Source of the DNA: Olleya aquimaris | GTDB lineage: Bacteria; Bacteroidota; Bacteroidia; Flavobacteriales; Flavobacteriaceae | Assembly: GCF_003259525.1 (NCBI RefSeq) | Contig: NZ_QLLO01000002.1 | Span: 124,001-188,000, forward strand | Direction of reading: 5' to 3' | Length of the DNA: 64,000 nt | Part shown: piece by piece, positions 18,193 through 27,430 of the stretch | Position numbering within the stretch: the first letter of the stretch is position 1 | Layout of the letters: each line of letters opens with the position of its first letter | The notes under the pieces: generated by a model | The model's database searches: none | The model's input: the letters and a program-made list of their open reading frames with translations, nothing else | Told to the model about the DNA's origin: nothing | Translations under genes and position numbers: made by a program

Positions 18193-18579
18193 ATGAAAGA
18201 TACAATGAGCTTAACAACATTTTTAATACTAATAATCATAGGGTTATTAGCAGGTTTATTCAGTGGTATGTTTGGAATTGGTGGCGGAGTGGTTATGGTG
18301 CCACTTATGGTGTTTTTGTTAAGTTATACGCAACACCAAGCGCAAGGGACAAGTCTTGCTGTTTTAGCTGTTCCTGTCACTTTTTTAGCAGCTTATACAT
18401 ATCATAAAACAGGAGAAGATCCATTAAATTGGAAATATGCTATTATTATAGCAGTAACCTTTGTAATTGGTGGTTTTTTAGGTACTAAAGTTGCTCTCAA
18501 TATCAATGAAAATATCTTAAAAAAAATGTTTAGTGTCTTGCTAATTTTAGTGGCTGTTAAAATGTTTTTTAGTAAATAA
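18193..18579 (+). CDS. Half-size TSUP (TauE/SafE-like) membrane permease
   Basis: This 128-residue protein has about four membrane helices. The first carries the family hallmark GLFSGMFGIGGGVVMVPLM, an N-terminal TauE/SafE repeat motif, followed by AQGTSLAVLAVPVTFLA and FVIGGFLGTKVAL. Typical TSUP proteins are about 250 residues with two such repeats, so this one has a single repeat and may work as a dimer. The family moves sulfite, sulfoacetate or other organic anions. I prefer the ATG at 18193; an upstream TTG at 18169 would overlap the cls stop. A second ATG at 18205 is also possible. Confidence 0.78.
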   Translation: MKDTMSLTTFLILIIIGLLAGLFSGMFGIGGGVVMVPLMVFLLSYTQHQAQGTSLAVLAVPVTFLAAYTYHKTGEDPLNWKYAIIIAVTFVIGGFLGTKVALNINENILKKMFSVLLILVAVKMFFSK

Positions 18580-18673
18580 TCACTCTTCTTAACCACTTTA
18601 TGCAATTACAGTATAATAATAGTATTGGGTATTATATTGTATATTTATAAGTTACTAATAGAGTTAAAATAAA

Positions 18674-21600
18674 GTGCAAAATTCTTTAAAAATAAAAGAC
18701 GAAATAATAAAGCTAAGGGCTGTTCTTGCTATATTTTTATTGTTTACTAACGGACTTTGTTATTCTCAACTTTCTGATTTTAATTTAACAGTTACTGCAA
18801 CAGATCAAACATGTACAGGTAATGGTGCTTTACAGATGTCAGTATCTAACACAACACCTGGCTCCACAATAACTTACACATTGTATCTTTTACCGGATGT
18901 TAATAATCCTATAGCAGAAACTACAGAAGATTTTTTTAATAGTCTTCAAGCTGGAAATTACAGTGTTGTAGCTACACAGATTCTTAGCAACCAGGAAAAC
19001 TCGCAACAACAAGATATTACTATAAACGATTTAACTACAGCATTAGACTACCAAGTTTCACATACCACGTCAACAGATTGTGATCCAGAAGGAACAATTA
19101 CTGTAAATGTTTTATCTGGTAATGCGGTTTTATTCGAAATCATTTCGGGTCCAGTAATGGTAAGTCCACAATCTTCTAATATATTTCCTAATCTTCAAGC
19201 CGGAAGCTATGTTATTAGAGTCTTTGACGATTGTGATAATGCAGTTTCAAAAACCTATACAATGGTTTTAAATACTAATAATTTTAGTATTTCAAATGCT
19301 ACACTTCCTGTAACTTATAATGATTGTGATGAGGTCGACATGTCTACTAATATTATCGCTTTTGAAGGCTATCCAATATTATATCCTTTGTTAGTGACCT
19401 ATACCATTTTACCACCAGATGGTTCGCCTAATATTGTAGTTACTCAAAATATATCTTCTGGACCACCAGAGGGAGTTACTATTAACCAAATAATACCACT
19501 TTTTGGATCAGATAATTTTATTGTCAACATGCAAATTACAGATTCTTGTGATGATTTATTTGAGGTCAATCATCCCATTAATCCAAACCCTAAAGTTAAT
19601 TTGGTTAAAGAGGAAGCCTCTTGTGGAGAGTTTTTAAATGTAAATATTGAAAATTTTTTCCCGCCATATAATATAAATTTCACCTCTTTTCCTACAGGAT
19701 TTGATCCTTCAAATTATAATGCAGATTATCCTGGACCATATACACAGGATGCAACAACTTTTGGTGATGATAGTAATTTATTGCCTATTGGTACTTATAA
19801 CATTGATATAATTGATGCTTGTGGAAGAATAGGTACTGGGACAATTTCTATTGAAGAAATTCAGGCAGAGCCAATAGTAAATACAAGTAATAGTGGGTGT
19901 TCTGTTTCGTCAGGTTTTATTGGTGTAAGTGTGTCTAACAGAGAATTAATTTCTGTTATTATTACTGCTGCACCTACAAGTTATAGTCAACCATTACCTC
20001 ATAATGTCAGTAATTTTATTAATAATGGCATGTTTTCTATTCAAGATAATATTCCACCTGGAAATTATACTTTATTAATAACTGATGATTGCGGAGTAGA
20101 GTATACCATTGAAGCTTCAGTTCCTGATTTTGAGTTTCAAGAATTAATGGTGTCAACCCTTCCAAATTGTGAAACTGCAACAGGTTCGTTAAATTTATCA
20201 AGTGCTCATGGAAGTCTCAACGCTGTGGTTATTACTTCTGCACCAGCAACGTTTAACCAAAATCTTCCAGCTGATGTCAGTAATAATATAAACGATTCTG
20301 GTAGTTTATTTATTAACAATTTACCCATTGGTAATTACATTTTTGAATCTACAGATGAATGTGGTTTTCAGTATACAACAGATGTAACAATTAATAGTTA
20401 TTCTAGTAATCCAGGGATTTATACCTTATCGCGAAATTGTGGGTCGTTTGATGTGACAATTAATGATTTTGATGAAAGTACAATGAATCAAACCTATTGG
20501 CTACAAAGATTAAATCCAGATACTAATATTTGGACACATCCTAATACTGAAGCTGAATACACAGAAGGACAAATACCTAATACGACAACTGCAATACAGA
20601 TTGAAAATTTTGAGACTCTTTTTAATGTATTTTTAACTGGAGAATTTAGATTAATAAAAGTATTTCAACCTTTAAACACCACAAACCCTGATGTGTTTTG
20701 CTTAGATATTTTTACAAACTTTACCATCTTCTCAGATTTAATAATTTCTGGAGTTTATAATTTAGATTGTACAGGTGGATCTGATAATAATGATGTAATA
20801 GTTGATGTGATAGGTGTAGAGCCTTTTAATTTTAGCATAATAGCTCCAAGTAACATAGATAATGGAGCTAATAACACCTTTACAGATTTAGCGCCTGGAA
20901 CCTATGAAATTAGGGTAGAAGATGCTTGTGGAAGTATTGAAAATATTATTGTTAATCTTGAAAATTTATTACCACTAGCAAGAGCAAACACACCTGATAA
21001 TTTATCTATATGTAGAAATGATAGCATAGAAGCAGATGTATTTATACTATCAGATCAAAACGCTCAAATATTAGGTAACCAAAACCCTAACAATTATAAT
21101 GTAACCTATCACCTTAGTCAAGAAGATGCTAATACAGGTAACAATGCGTTACCAGATTCTTATACCAATATCACTAATCCTCAAACTATTTATGCAAGGG
21201 TGTTTCATAACAATTTAATTGTCTGTTATGCTACAACTTCATTTCAAATTTTTGTTGGTCAAACACCAGTTTTAAGTCCTGAGACTACAAGTTTTATTTG
21301 TCCTGAAGACGTAGTAACTTTAACAGCAGACCCAGGTTTTGACAGTTATTTATGGTCCACAGGAGATGCTACTCAAACTATTATTGTTGATCAGCCAGGA
21401 ACTTATCAAGTAGCTGTAACTAATAATTACGGAGCTTTTAATTGCAATACTACTAAAGAGTTTGTGGTTGTTAGTTCAGAACCTGCAATTATTCAGGAGA
21501 TAAAAACCTTAGATTGGACTGCAACAGAAAATACCATTACTGTTCTGGTTACAGGAGCTGGTAATTATCAATTTTCTTTAGATAATATTAATTACCAAAC

Positions 21601-21952
21601 CAATAATACTTTCTCTAACTTATTACCTGGAGACTATACCGTTTATATCAAGGATTTAAATGGTTGTGATACAGTTACAGAAGAAGTGTATTTACTAAAC
21701 TATCCTCGTTTTTTTACTCCAAATGGCGATAATAAAAACGACGTATGGCAAATCAAATTTTCTAATTCAGAACCAGAACTGCAAGTAGTTATTTTTGATA
21801 GGTACGGAAAATTAATCACACAATTTGGAAGCCAAGATGCTGGTTGGGATGGTACCTATAATGGTCAAAAAATGCCAACCAGCGACTATTGGTTTGAAGT
21901 TACTAGAGCAAATGGAGCAGTTTATAAAGGTCACTTTACTTTAAAAAGGTAA
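18674..21952 (+). CDS. Large T9SS type B sorting domain protein with repeated Ig-like modules
   Basis: This 1092-residue protein starts at a GTG (18674) with a long signal peptide ending near YSQ at residue 31. It then runs through roughly seven beta-rich modules of 80-100 residues, several ending in a D-x-C-G or similar motif (DDCGVEYTIEA, DECGFQYTTDV, EDACGSIENII), as in SprB-like adhesin repeats. The last 85 residues are the gliding-motility-associated type B domain: FFTPNGDNKNDVWQI, IFDRYGKLITQF, GWDGTYNGQKMPTSDYWF and KGHFTLKR. Such proteins cross the outer membrane through the T9SS and stay on the cell surface. The role is probably adhesion; the ligand is unknown. Confidence 0.9.
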   Translation: MQNSLKIKDEIIKLRAVLAIFLLFTNGLCYSQLSDFNLTVTATDQTCTGNGALQMSVSNTTPGSTITYTLYLLPDVNNPIAETTEDFFNSLQAGNYSVVATQILSNQENSQQQDITINDLTTALDYQVSHTTSTDCDPEGTITVNVLSGNAVLFEIISGPVMVSPQSSNIFPNLQAGSYVIRVFDDCDNAVSKTYTMVLNTNNFSISNATLPVTYNDCDEVDMSTNIIAFEGYPILYPLLVTYTILPPDGSPNIVVTQNISSGPPEGVTINQIIPLFGSDNFIVNMQITDSCDDLFEVNHPINPNPKVNLVKEEASCGEFLNVNIENFFPPYNINFTSFPTGFDPSNYNADYPGPYTQDATTFGDDSNLLPIGTYNIDIIDACGRIGTGTISIEEIQAEPIVNTSNSGCSVSSGFIGVSVSNRELISVIITAAPTSYSQPLPHNVSNFINNGMFSIQDNIPPGNYTLLITDDCGVEYTIEASVPDFEFQELMVSTLPNCETATGSLNLSSAHGSLNAVVITSAPATFNQNLPADVSNNINDSGSLFINNLPIGNYIFESTDECGFQYTTDVTINSYSSNPGIYTLSRNCGSFDVTINDFDESTMNQTYWLQRLNPDTNIWTHPNTEAEYTEGQIPNTTTAIQIENFETLFNVFLTGEFRLIKVFQPLNTTNPDVFCLDIFTNFTIFSDLIISGVYNLDCTGGSDNNDVIVDVIGVEPFNFSIIAPSNIDNGANNTFTDLAPGTYEIRVEDACGSIENIIVNLENLLPLARANTPDNLSICRNDSIEADVFILSDQNAQILGNQNPNNYNVTYHLSQEDANTGNNALPDSYTNITNPQTIYARVFHNNLIVCYATTSFQIFVGQTPVLSPETTSFICPEDVVTLTADPGFDSYLWSTGDATQTIIVDQPGTYQVAVTNNYGAFNCNTTKEFVVVSSEPAIIQEIKTLDWTATENTITVLVTGAGNYQFSLDNINYQTNNTFSNLLPGDYTVYIKDLNGCDTVTEEVYLLNYPRFFTPNGDNKNDVWQIKFSNSEPELQVVIFDRYGKLITQFGSQDAGWDGTYNGQKMPTSDYWFEVTRANGAVYKGHFTLKR

Positions 21953-21960
21953 ATTTTTTA

Positions 21961-22539
21961 TTATCTACCACGTCTTTTTTGTGCACGTAAAGATCCACCT
22001 TGCCCATAATGTTGTTTTGGTGCTTGGGCACGTTTCATGTTGTCTTTCATCATTTTTATTTGATCTGTCAACATACCTTGTTTGTCTAGCTTTTGTGCTT
22101 CAGCTAATAATTTAGTAGCTTCTTGCTTACGTCTTTTAGACATGGCTACACCAGCTAAATTAAGTTTTACCATAGCCATATCGTGATCCATGGATAATCC
22201 TAATTGTTCTGCTTTTCTAAAATAACGCTCAGCTTCATTCATATTATCCTGAGAGACCATAATTCCGTTTAAAAAATTATAATAACCTTGTTGTTTTCTA
22301 ACAAGTGCGGTTTCAGGATTTTTAATTTTATCTAACCATTTTTTTGCACCAGGAAAATCTTGCTTTCTTAAACGTAAAAAAGCAAGTAAAATAAATTCAT
22401 TTTTAAAATATAAGAACAAAAATATTAGCGATAAAAAGATAAACATGATGCCATTTCCTATCTCTCCTTCAGTAAATTGCCAAATAGCTACTCCAAATAT
22501 TCCTATTGATAAAATTAATTTTATTACTTTATTGTACAT
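21961..22539 (-). CDS. Membrane protein with TPR-like helices
   Basis: This 192-residue protein starts with two hydrophobic segments (about residues 5-22 and 27-46), then has a helical, TPR-like cytoplasmic domain with alternating aromatic and small residues (GYYNFLNGIMVSQ, EAERYFRKAEQLGLS). The last twenty residues are basic and Gly/Gln-rich. The first membrane pair resembles DUF2892-type proteins, but I cannot assign a family firmly. It is convergent with the T9SS type B gene (8 bases apart) and divergent from rpmH. The function is unknown. Confidence 0.6.
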   Translation of the reverse strand: MYNKVIKLILSIGIFGVAIWQFTEGEIGNGIMFIFLSLIFLFLYFKNEFILLAFLRLRKQDFPGAKKWLDKIKNPETALVRKQQGYYNFLNGIMVSQDNMNEAERYFRKAEQLGLSMDHDMAMVKLNLAGVAMSKRRKQEATKLLAEAQKLDKQGMLTDQIKMMKDNMKRAQAPKQHYGQGGSLRAQKRRGR

Positions 22540-22651
22540 TTTTGTTAAGTTTAAAAGTCTTGTATTACTTGATTTTTAACGTTTTTAAACGTTTTTTTAA
22601 TTGGAGTACAAAGAAACTAAAAATTTCTTTAAAAATATTTTTAAAATTAGG

Positions 22652-22682
22652 TTTGTCAAATAAAAAACCCTTTGTATATTTG
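22652..22682 (+). promoter_or_regulatory. Flavobacterial promoter of rpmH
   Basis: TTTG at 22652-22655 and TATATTTG at 22675-22682 are separated by 19 bases, an excellent match to the Bacteroidota housekeeping promoter (TTTG, 17-19 bases, TANNTTTG). The rpmH ATG lies 67 bases past the -7 element. This is the best promoter match that I found in the window. Confidence 0.75.
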
Positions 22683-22749
22683 CGCTCAGTTTTAGAGAAA
22701 GTCTAAAGCAATAAAATATTTACTATAAAGATTTTTAAAATATAAGACA

Positions 22750-22911
22750 ATGCCAAAAAGAACGTTTCAGCCATCAAAAAGAAAGAGAAGAAATAAACAT
22801 GGTTTTAGAGAAAGAATGGCTTCTGCTAATGGTAGAAAAGTATTAGCGCGTCGTCGTGCTAAAGGAAGAAAGAAATTATCTGTTTCAACTGAAACTAGAC
22901 ATAAAAAATAA
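22750..22911 (+). CDS. rpmH: 50S ribosomal protein L34
   Basis: This 53-residue, very basic protein begins [20 protein letters not shown] and contains [21 protein letters not shown], the full L34 signature. L34 is a small protein of the large ribosomal subunit. In many bacteria rpmH sits beside dnaA and rnpA; here it is flanked by a membrane TPR gene and carB, an arrangement I associate with Flavobacteriaceae. It has its own promoter and a strong terminator, so it is monocistronic. Confidence 0.98.
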   Translation: MPKRTFQPSKRKRRNKHGFRERMASANGRKVLARRRAKGRKKLSVSTETRHKK

Positions 22912-22934
22912 TGATTAACAATTGTTAATATTTT

Positions 22935-22967
22935 AAAGGCGTTACTTAGGTGTAACGCCTTTTTTTG
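22935..22967 (+). terminator. Rho-independent terminator after rpmH
   Basis: An 11-bp stem (AAAGGCGTTAC with GTAACGCCTTT) closes a 6-base loop and is followed by a run of T. It lies 23 bases past the rpmH stop and separates it from carB. Confidence 0.92.
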
Positions 22968-23013
22968 TATCCAGTGATTACCTATTTTTGAAAACGCTTA
23001 AAAAACTAGAAAA

Positions 23014-25866
23014 ATGCCAAAAAATCCGAAGTTAAAATCTATTCTTATTATTGGTTCTGGTCCTATTATTATTGGTCAAGCTTGCGAGTTTGATTATTCC
23101 GGTACTCAAGCCTTACGTTCACTTAGAGAAGACGGAATAGAGACTATTTTAATCAATTCTAATCCAGCAACAATCATGACTGACCCAAGTATGGCAGATC
23201 ATGTATACTTGTTACCCTTAAATACTAAATCCATTTTAAAAATCTTAAAAGAGCACCCTCAAATTGATGCTGTTTTACCAACAATGGGTGGGCAAACTGC
23301 ACTTAATTTATGTATTGAGGCTGATGAAAAAGGGATTTGGAAAGATTTTGGAGTAGACATTATTGGTGTAGATATTGACGCTATAAATATTACAGAAGAT
23401 AGAGAAAAGTTTAGAGAGTTAATGCTTGAAATTGGCATACCTATGGCGCCTCAAGCTACTGCGACCTCTTATTTACAAGGTAAGGAAATTGCTCAAGAGT
23501 TTGGTTTTCCATTAATTATTAGAGCATCATTTACTTTAGGAGGTGCTGGTGCTTCTTTTGTATATAAAGAAGAAGATTTTGACGAGTTATTAACACGTGG
23601 TTTGGAAACTTCTCCAATCCATGAAGTTATGATAGATAAAGCATTAATTGGTTGGAAGGAGTATGAATTAGAGCTACTTAGAGACTCTAATGATAATGTT
23701 GTTATTATTTGTGCTATTGAAAACATGGACCCAATCGGAATCCATACAGGTGACTCAATTACTGTTGCACCTGCAATGACATTAAGTGATAAAACTTACC
23801 AAAAAATGCGTGATATGGCTATCCATATGATGCGAAGTATTGGAGATTTTGCTGGAGGTTGTAACGTACAATTTGCTGTAAGCCCAGACGAAAAAGAAGA
23901 TATTATTGCTATAGAAATTAACCCTCGTGTTTCTCGTTCTTCTGCTCTAGCAAGTAAAGCTACTGGATATCCAATCGCTAAAGTGGCTGCTAAATTATCT
24001 ATGGGTTACCATTTAGACGAATTACAAAATCAAATTACTAAGTCAACTTCTGCGTTATTTGAGCCAACATTAGATTATGTCATTGTAAAAATACCACGTT
24101 GGAATTTTGATAAATTTGAAGGGTCTGATCGTACTCTTGGTTTACAAATGAAGTCTGTTGGTGAGGTTATGGGTATTGGTCGTTCTTTTCAAGAAGCACT
24201 TCATAAAGCAACACAATCTTTAGAAATTAAACGTAACGGTTTAGGTGCAGATGGAAAAGGATATAAAAATTATGAGCAAATCATTGAAAAACTAACATAT
24301 GCAAGTTGGGATCGTGTGTTTGTGATTTATGATGCTATTCAAATGGGAATTCCGTTAAGTCGTATCCACGAAATCACTAAAATAGATATGTGGTTTTTAC
24401 GTCAGTATGAGGAGTTATACCAACTTGAAAAAGAAATTTCAACCTTTACTATTGATACAATTGATAGAGAACTATTACTTGAAGCAAAGCAAAAAGGTTA
24501 TGGAGACCGTCAAATAGCTCATATGTTAGGTTGTTTAGAAAGTCAGGTGTACAATAAACGTGACGAGCTAAACATCAATCGTGTATATAAGTTAGTAGAT
24601 ACATGTGCAGCCGAGTTTGAAGCAAAAACACCATATTATTATTCTACGTTTGAAAACGAAGTTGAAACTCCAGATGGAAAACGTTTTGCCGACAATGACA
24701 GTATTGTTTCTGACAAGAAAAAAATTATTGTTTTAGGATCAGGTCCTAACCGTATTGGACAAGGTATCGAGTTTGATTATTGTTGTGTTCATGGTGTATT
24801 GGCTGCAGCAGAATGTGGTTATGAAACGATCATGATTAACTGTAATCCAGAAACGGTTTCAACCGATTTTGATACTGCAGATAAACTGTATTTTGAACCT
24901 GTTTTTTGGGAACATATTTATGATATTATTCGTCATGAAAAACCAGAAGGTGTTATTGTACAATTAGGTGGTCAGACCGCTTTAAAATTAGCAGAAAAAC
25001 TATCTAAATACGGAATCAAAATTCTTGGTACTAGCTTTGAATCTTTAGACTTAGCTGAAGATAGAGGAAGTTTTTCAAAATTATTACAAGAAAATAATAT
25101 CCCTTATCCAGAATTTGATGTTGCTGAAACAGCTGAAGAAGCATTAGCAATTGCAGATGTGTTGGATTTCCCAATATTAGTTAGACCATCTTATGTACTT
25201 GGAGGACAAGGGATGAAAATTGTTATAAACAAACAAGAGTTAGAAGAGCATGTGGTTGACTTGTTAAGACGTATGCCAAACAACAAGTTGTTATTAGATC
25301 ATTATCTAGATGGAGCAATTGAAGCGGAAGCAGATGCTATATGCGACGGAGAAAATGTGTACATAATTGGTATTATGGAACATATTGAACCATGCGGAAT
25401 CCACTCTGGAGATAGTAATGCGACACTTCCACCTTTTAATTTAGGAGAATTTGTTATGCAACAAATAAAAGACCATACAAAAAAGATTGCATTAGCTTTA
25501 AATACAGTTGGTTTAATAAATATCCAATTTGCAATTAAAGATGACATGGTTTACATAATTGAAGCTAACCCTAGAGCTTCTAGAACGGTTCCGTTTATTG
25601 CAAAAGCTTATGGAGAACCATACGTAAACTATGCTACTAAAGTTATGTTGGGAGAGAAAAAAGTAACCGACTTTAATTTTAACCCAAAATTAGAAGGTTA
25701 TGCTATCAAGCAACCTGTATTCTCCTTTAATAAATTTCATAACGTTAATAAAAAGTTAGGTCCAGAAATGAAGAGTACTGGAGAAAGTATCTTATTTATA
25801 GAAAGTTTAAAAGACGATGAGTTTTACGATTTATATTCAAGACGTAAAATGTATTTAAGTAAATAA
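23014..25866 (+). CDS. carB: Carbamoyl-phosphate synthase large subunit, without allosteric domain
   Basis: This 950-residue enzyme makes carbamoyl phosphate from bicarbonate, ATP and glutamine-derived ammonia, for pyrimidines and arginine. It has two homologous ATP-grasp halves: the first opens IIGSGPIIIGQACEFDYSG, with EINPRVSRSSALASKATG near 310, and the second opens VLGSGPNRIGQGIEFDYC near residue 572, with EANPRASRTVPFIAKAYG near 855. E. coli CarB has about 1073 residues and ends in an MGS-like domain that binds UMP and ornithine. This protein stops at YDLYSRRKMYLSK, so that domain is missing. carA is not in the window. A terminator follows. Confidence 0.96.
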   Translation: MPKNPKLKSILIIGSGPIIIGQACEFDYSGTQALRSLREDGIETILINSNPATIMTDPSMADHVYLLPLNTKSILKILKEHPQIDAVLPTMGGQTALNLCIEADEKGIWKDFGVDIIGVDIDAINITEDREKFRELMLEIGIPMAPQATATSYLQGKEIAQEFGFPLIIRASFTLGGAGASFVYKEEDFDELLTRGLETSPIHEVMIDKALIGWKEYELELLRDSNDNVVIICAIENMDPIGIHTGDSITVAPAMTLSDKTYQKMRDMAIHMMRSIGDFAGGCNVQFAVSPDEKEDIIAIEINPRVSRSSALASKATGYPIAKVAAKLSMGYHLDELQNQITKSTSALFEPTLDYVIVKIPRWNFDKFEGSDRTLGLQMKSVGEVMGIGRSFQEALHKATQSLEIKRNGLGADGKGYKNYEQIIEKLTYASWDRVFVIYDAIQMGIPLSRIHEITKIDMWFLRQYEELYQLEKEISTFTIDTIDRELLLEAKQKGYGDRQIAHMLGCLESQVYNKRDELNINRVYKLVDTCAAEFEAKTPYYYSTFENEVETPDGKRFADNDSIVSDKKKIIVLGSGPNRIGQGIEFDYCCVHGVLAAAECGYETIMINCNPETVSTDFDTADKLYFEPVFWEHIYDIIRHEKPEGVIVQLGGQTALKLAEKLSKYGIKILGTSFESLDLAEDRGSFSKLLQENNIPYPEFDVAETAEEALAIADVLDFPILVRPSYVLGGQGMKIVINKQELEEHVVDLLRRMPNNKLLLDHYLDGAIEAEADAICDGENVYIIGIMEHIEPCGIHSGDSNATLPPFNLGEFVMQQIKDHTKKIALALNTVGLINIQFAIKDDMVYIIEANPRASRTVPFIAKAYGEPYVNYATKVMLGEKKVTDFNFNPKLEGYAIKQPVFSFNKFHNVNKKLGPEMKSTGESILFIESLKDDEFYDLYSRRKMYLSK

Positions 25867-25884
25867 TATAACTATTGTAGTTAT

Positions 25885-25914
25885 AAAAAAAGCTCCTATT
25901 TGGAGCTTTTTTTG
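25885..25914 (+). terminator. Rho-independent terminator after carB
   Basis: An 11-bp stem (AAAAAAGCTCC with GGAGCTTTTTT) closes a 5-base loop and ends in T residues, 19 bases after the carB stop. Confidence 0.9.
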
Positions 25915-26005
25915 TTTCTATAACTTAAGCTAATTAGTTTAAAATGTGGTTTTTATTAAAAAAAACGCTAAATTTACTATAGATAATTACCTAGGAAAGT
26001 ATCTT

Positions 26006-26563
26006 ATGTTTCTAAAAATTGCTTTTTTTTCTATTACTAAATTTGGTAAAGCACTATTGTTTAGCACGTTATTAATGTGTTCATTGTTTAGCTATGCACA
26101 AACGGATATTTTTGAAGTCAGCAGAAATGGTACACTAGAAGATATTGAGGCAATTTATAAACAAGATCAGCAATCCATAAACAAAAAAAACGATCAAGGC
26201 TATACACCATTAACTTTAGCCTGTTATAATGGTAATGTAGCAGTAGCTAATTTTTTAGCAGGAAAAGTAGATGATATAAATGGAAACAGTAATTATGGTA
26301 CACCTTTAATGGCAGCTGTCTACAAAGGCTACACTAAAATAGTTGCTATATTACTGCAGCATGATGCTAATCCTAACATTCAAGATAAGCAAGGCGGAAC
26401 TGCAATGCACTACGCGGTTTTATTTAAAAAATATGACATTATTAAATTACTAGTAGACGCTGATGCTGATTTTAACATCAAAAATAATGCAAATAAATCT
26501 GCTTTAGATTTTGCTATTAGTTATAAAGATGAAACATTAAATGAATTGTTAAACCTAAAATAA
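26006..26563 (+). CDS. Exported ankyrin-repeat protein
   Basis: This 185-residue protein begins at the ATG at 26006; a GTG at 25946 would add 20 residues in front of the signal peptide. The signal (FGKALLFSTLLMCSLFSYAQ) is followed by about four ankyrin repeats with the TPLxxA pattern: GYTPLTLACYNGNVAVANFL, GTPLMAAVYKGYTKIVAILL, GTAMHYAVLFKKYDIIKLLV and KSALDFAISYKDETLNELL. It is probably periplasmic and binds a partner protein. In some bacteria such small ankyrin proteins act with catalase, but no catalase is present here. It ends one base before the next gene on the same strand. Confidence 0.8.
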   Translation: MFLKIAFFSITKFGKALLFSTLLMCSLFSYAQTDIFEVSRNGTLEDIEAIYKQDQQSINKKNDQGYTPLTLACYNGNVAVANFLAGKVDDINGNSNYGTPLMAAVYKGYTKIVAILLQHDANPNIQDKQGGTAMHYAVLFKKYDIIKLLVDADADFNIKNNANKSALDFAISYKDETLNELLNLK

Positions 26564-26570
26564 ATTGACT

Positions 26571-27362
26571 ATGAGAAAAATTACTTTATTACTTTTTTTA
26601 CTAACAGCTCCATTTGCTTTTTCGCAAACATGGAGTACAGGTGTTGTCACTTTGGATACTGATTATTCAGTACAATTTGATATAACATCAACTACCGTAA
26701 CTATGACTATGATTGGTCCTAGTGATAGATGGTTAGGTGTAGCATTAACTAACACTAATTATTCTTCTGGTGGTTCTATGGGACAGTTTAGCGGAGATGA
26801 CGCAGTTATTTTTGTTAGCAATAGTTTATCTGATAGGTTTATGCCAGGAGGAAACGGAACACCAGGTACTGATGCTGATCAAGACTGGATGTTAAGTACA
26901 AATACAGTTAATGGGTCAGTCAGAACCGTTGTTGGTACTCGAGATAGAGATACTGGAGATGCTAATGATTTTGTTTTCCCTGCAAGTGATACAAATTTTG
27001 TTGTTGTTTGGGCTAAAGGAAGTGCAAACTCTCAAAACTCGTTAGCTTACCATGGAGGTGGAAGAAATGCAACAATGGCATCTACAACTTTAAGTGTTCC
27101 AACATTTGAAGATACTTTAACTGCAATTAATGTTTATCCAAATCCAGCATCTACAACTTTAAATATAGATATTCCAAATAGAATAGATGAAGGAATAACT
27201 ATTGAAGTATATAATGTGTTGGGTAAAAGAATATTGTTACAAACGGTTAATCAATTAAATACAAGTCTATCTATTTCTTCATGGAATGATGGTGTGTACT
27301 TAATGAAAATTTCATCTTTAAAAGATGGTAAATCTGTAACCAAACGATTTGTCAAAATTTAG
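26571..27362 (+). CDS. DOMON-like domain protein with T9SS type A sorting tail
   Basis: This 263-residue secreted protein starts at the ATG at 26571 (a TTG two codons earlier is less likely). After a signal peptide ending AFSQ, residues 20-170 resemble a DOMON domain: WSTGVVTLDTDYSVQFDI, the Arg-Trp element SDRWLGVAL, the GDDAVIFV strand and a WAKGSANSQNSLAYHG end. DOMON domains bind haem or sugars. The last 80 residues form a T9SS type A domain: INVYPNPASTTLNID, VYNVLGKRILLQ, WNDGVYLMKIS and VTKRFVKI. It should be secreted and possibly anchored. The ligand is unknown. It shares a transcript with the ankyrin gene by proximity. Confidence 0.8.
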   Translation: MRKITLLLFLLTAPFAFSQTWSTGVVTLDTDYSVQFDITSTTVTMTMIGPSDRWLGVALTNTNYSSGGSMGQFSGDDAVIFVSNSLSDRFMPGGNGTPGTDADQDWMLSTNTVNGSVRTVVGTRDRDTGDANDFVFPASDTNFVVVWAKGSANSQNSLAYHGGGRNATMASTTLSVPTFEDTLTAINVYPNPASTTLNIDIPNRIDEGITIEVYNVLGKRILLQTVNQLNTSLSISSWNDGVYLMKISSLKDGKSVTKRFVKI

Positions 27363-27381
27363 ACATAAATTTAATAGACAT

Positions 27382-27415
27382 AAAAAAAGCCTTAACAAGT
27401 GTTAAGGCTTTTTTT
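27382..27415. terminator. Strong bidirectional terminator
   Basis: A 15-bp perfect stem (AAAAAAAGCCTTAAC with GTTAAGGCTTTTTTT) closes a 4-base loop between the DOMON/T9SS gene and the convergent YceI gene. A- and T-tracts flank it on either side. Confidence 0.93.
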
Positions 27416-27430
27416 ATGAGACAATATTAA

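Noticed and set aside
22506-22706. A 66-residue ORF ending over the rpmH promoter
   Set aside because: It overlaps the TPR membrane gene on the other strand and the best promoter in the window. Low-complexity Phe/Lys composition and no motif make a shadow more likely.
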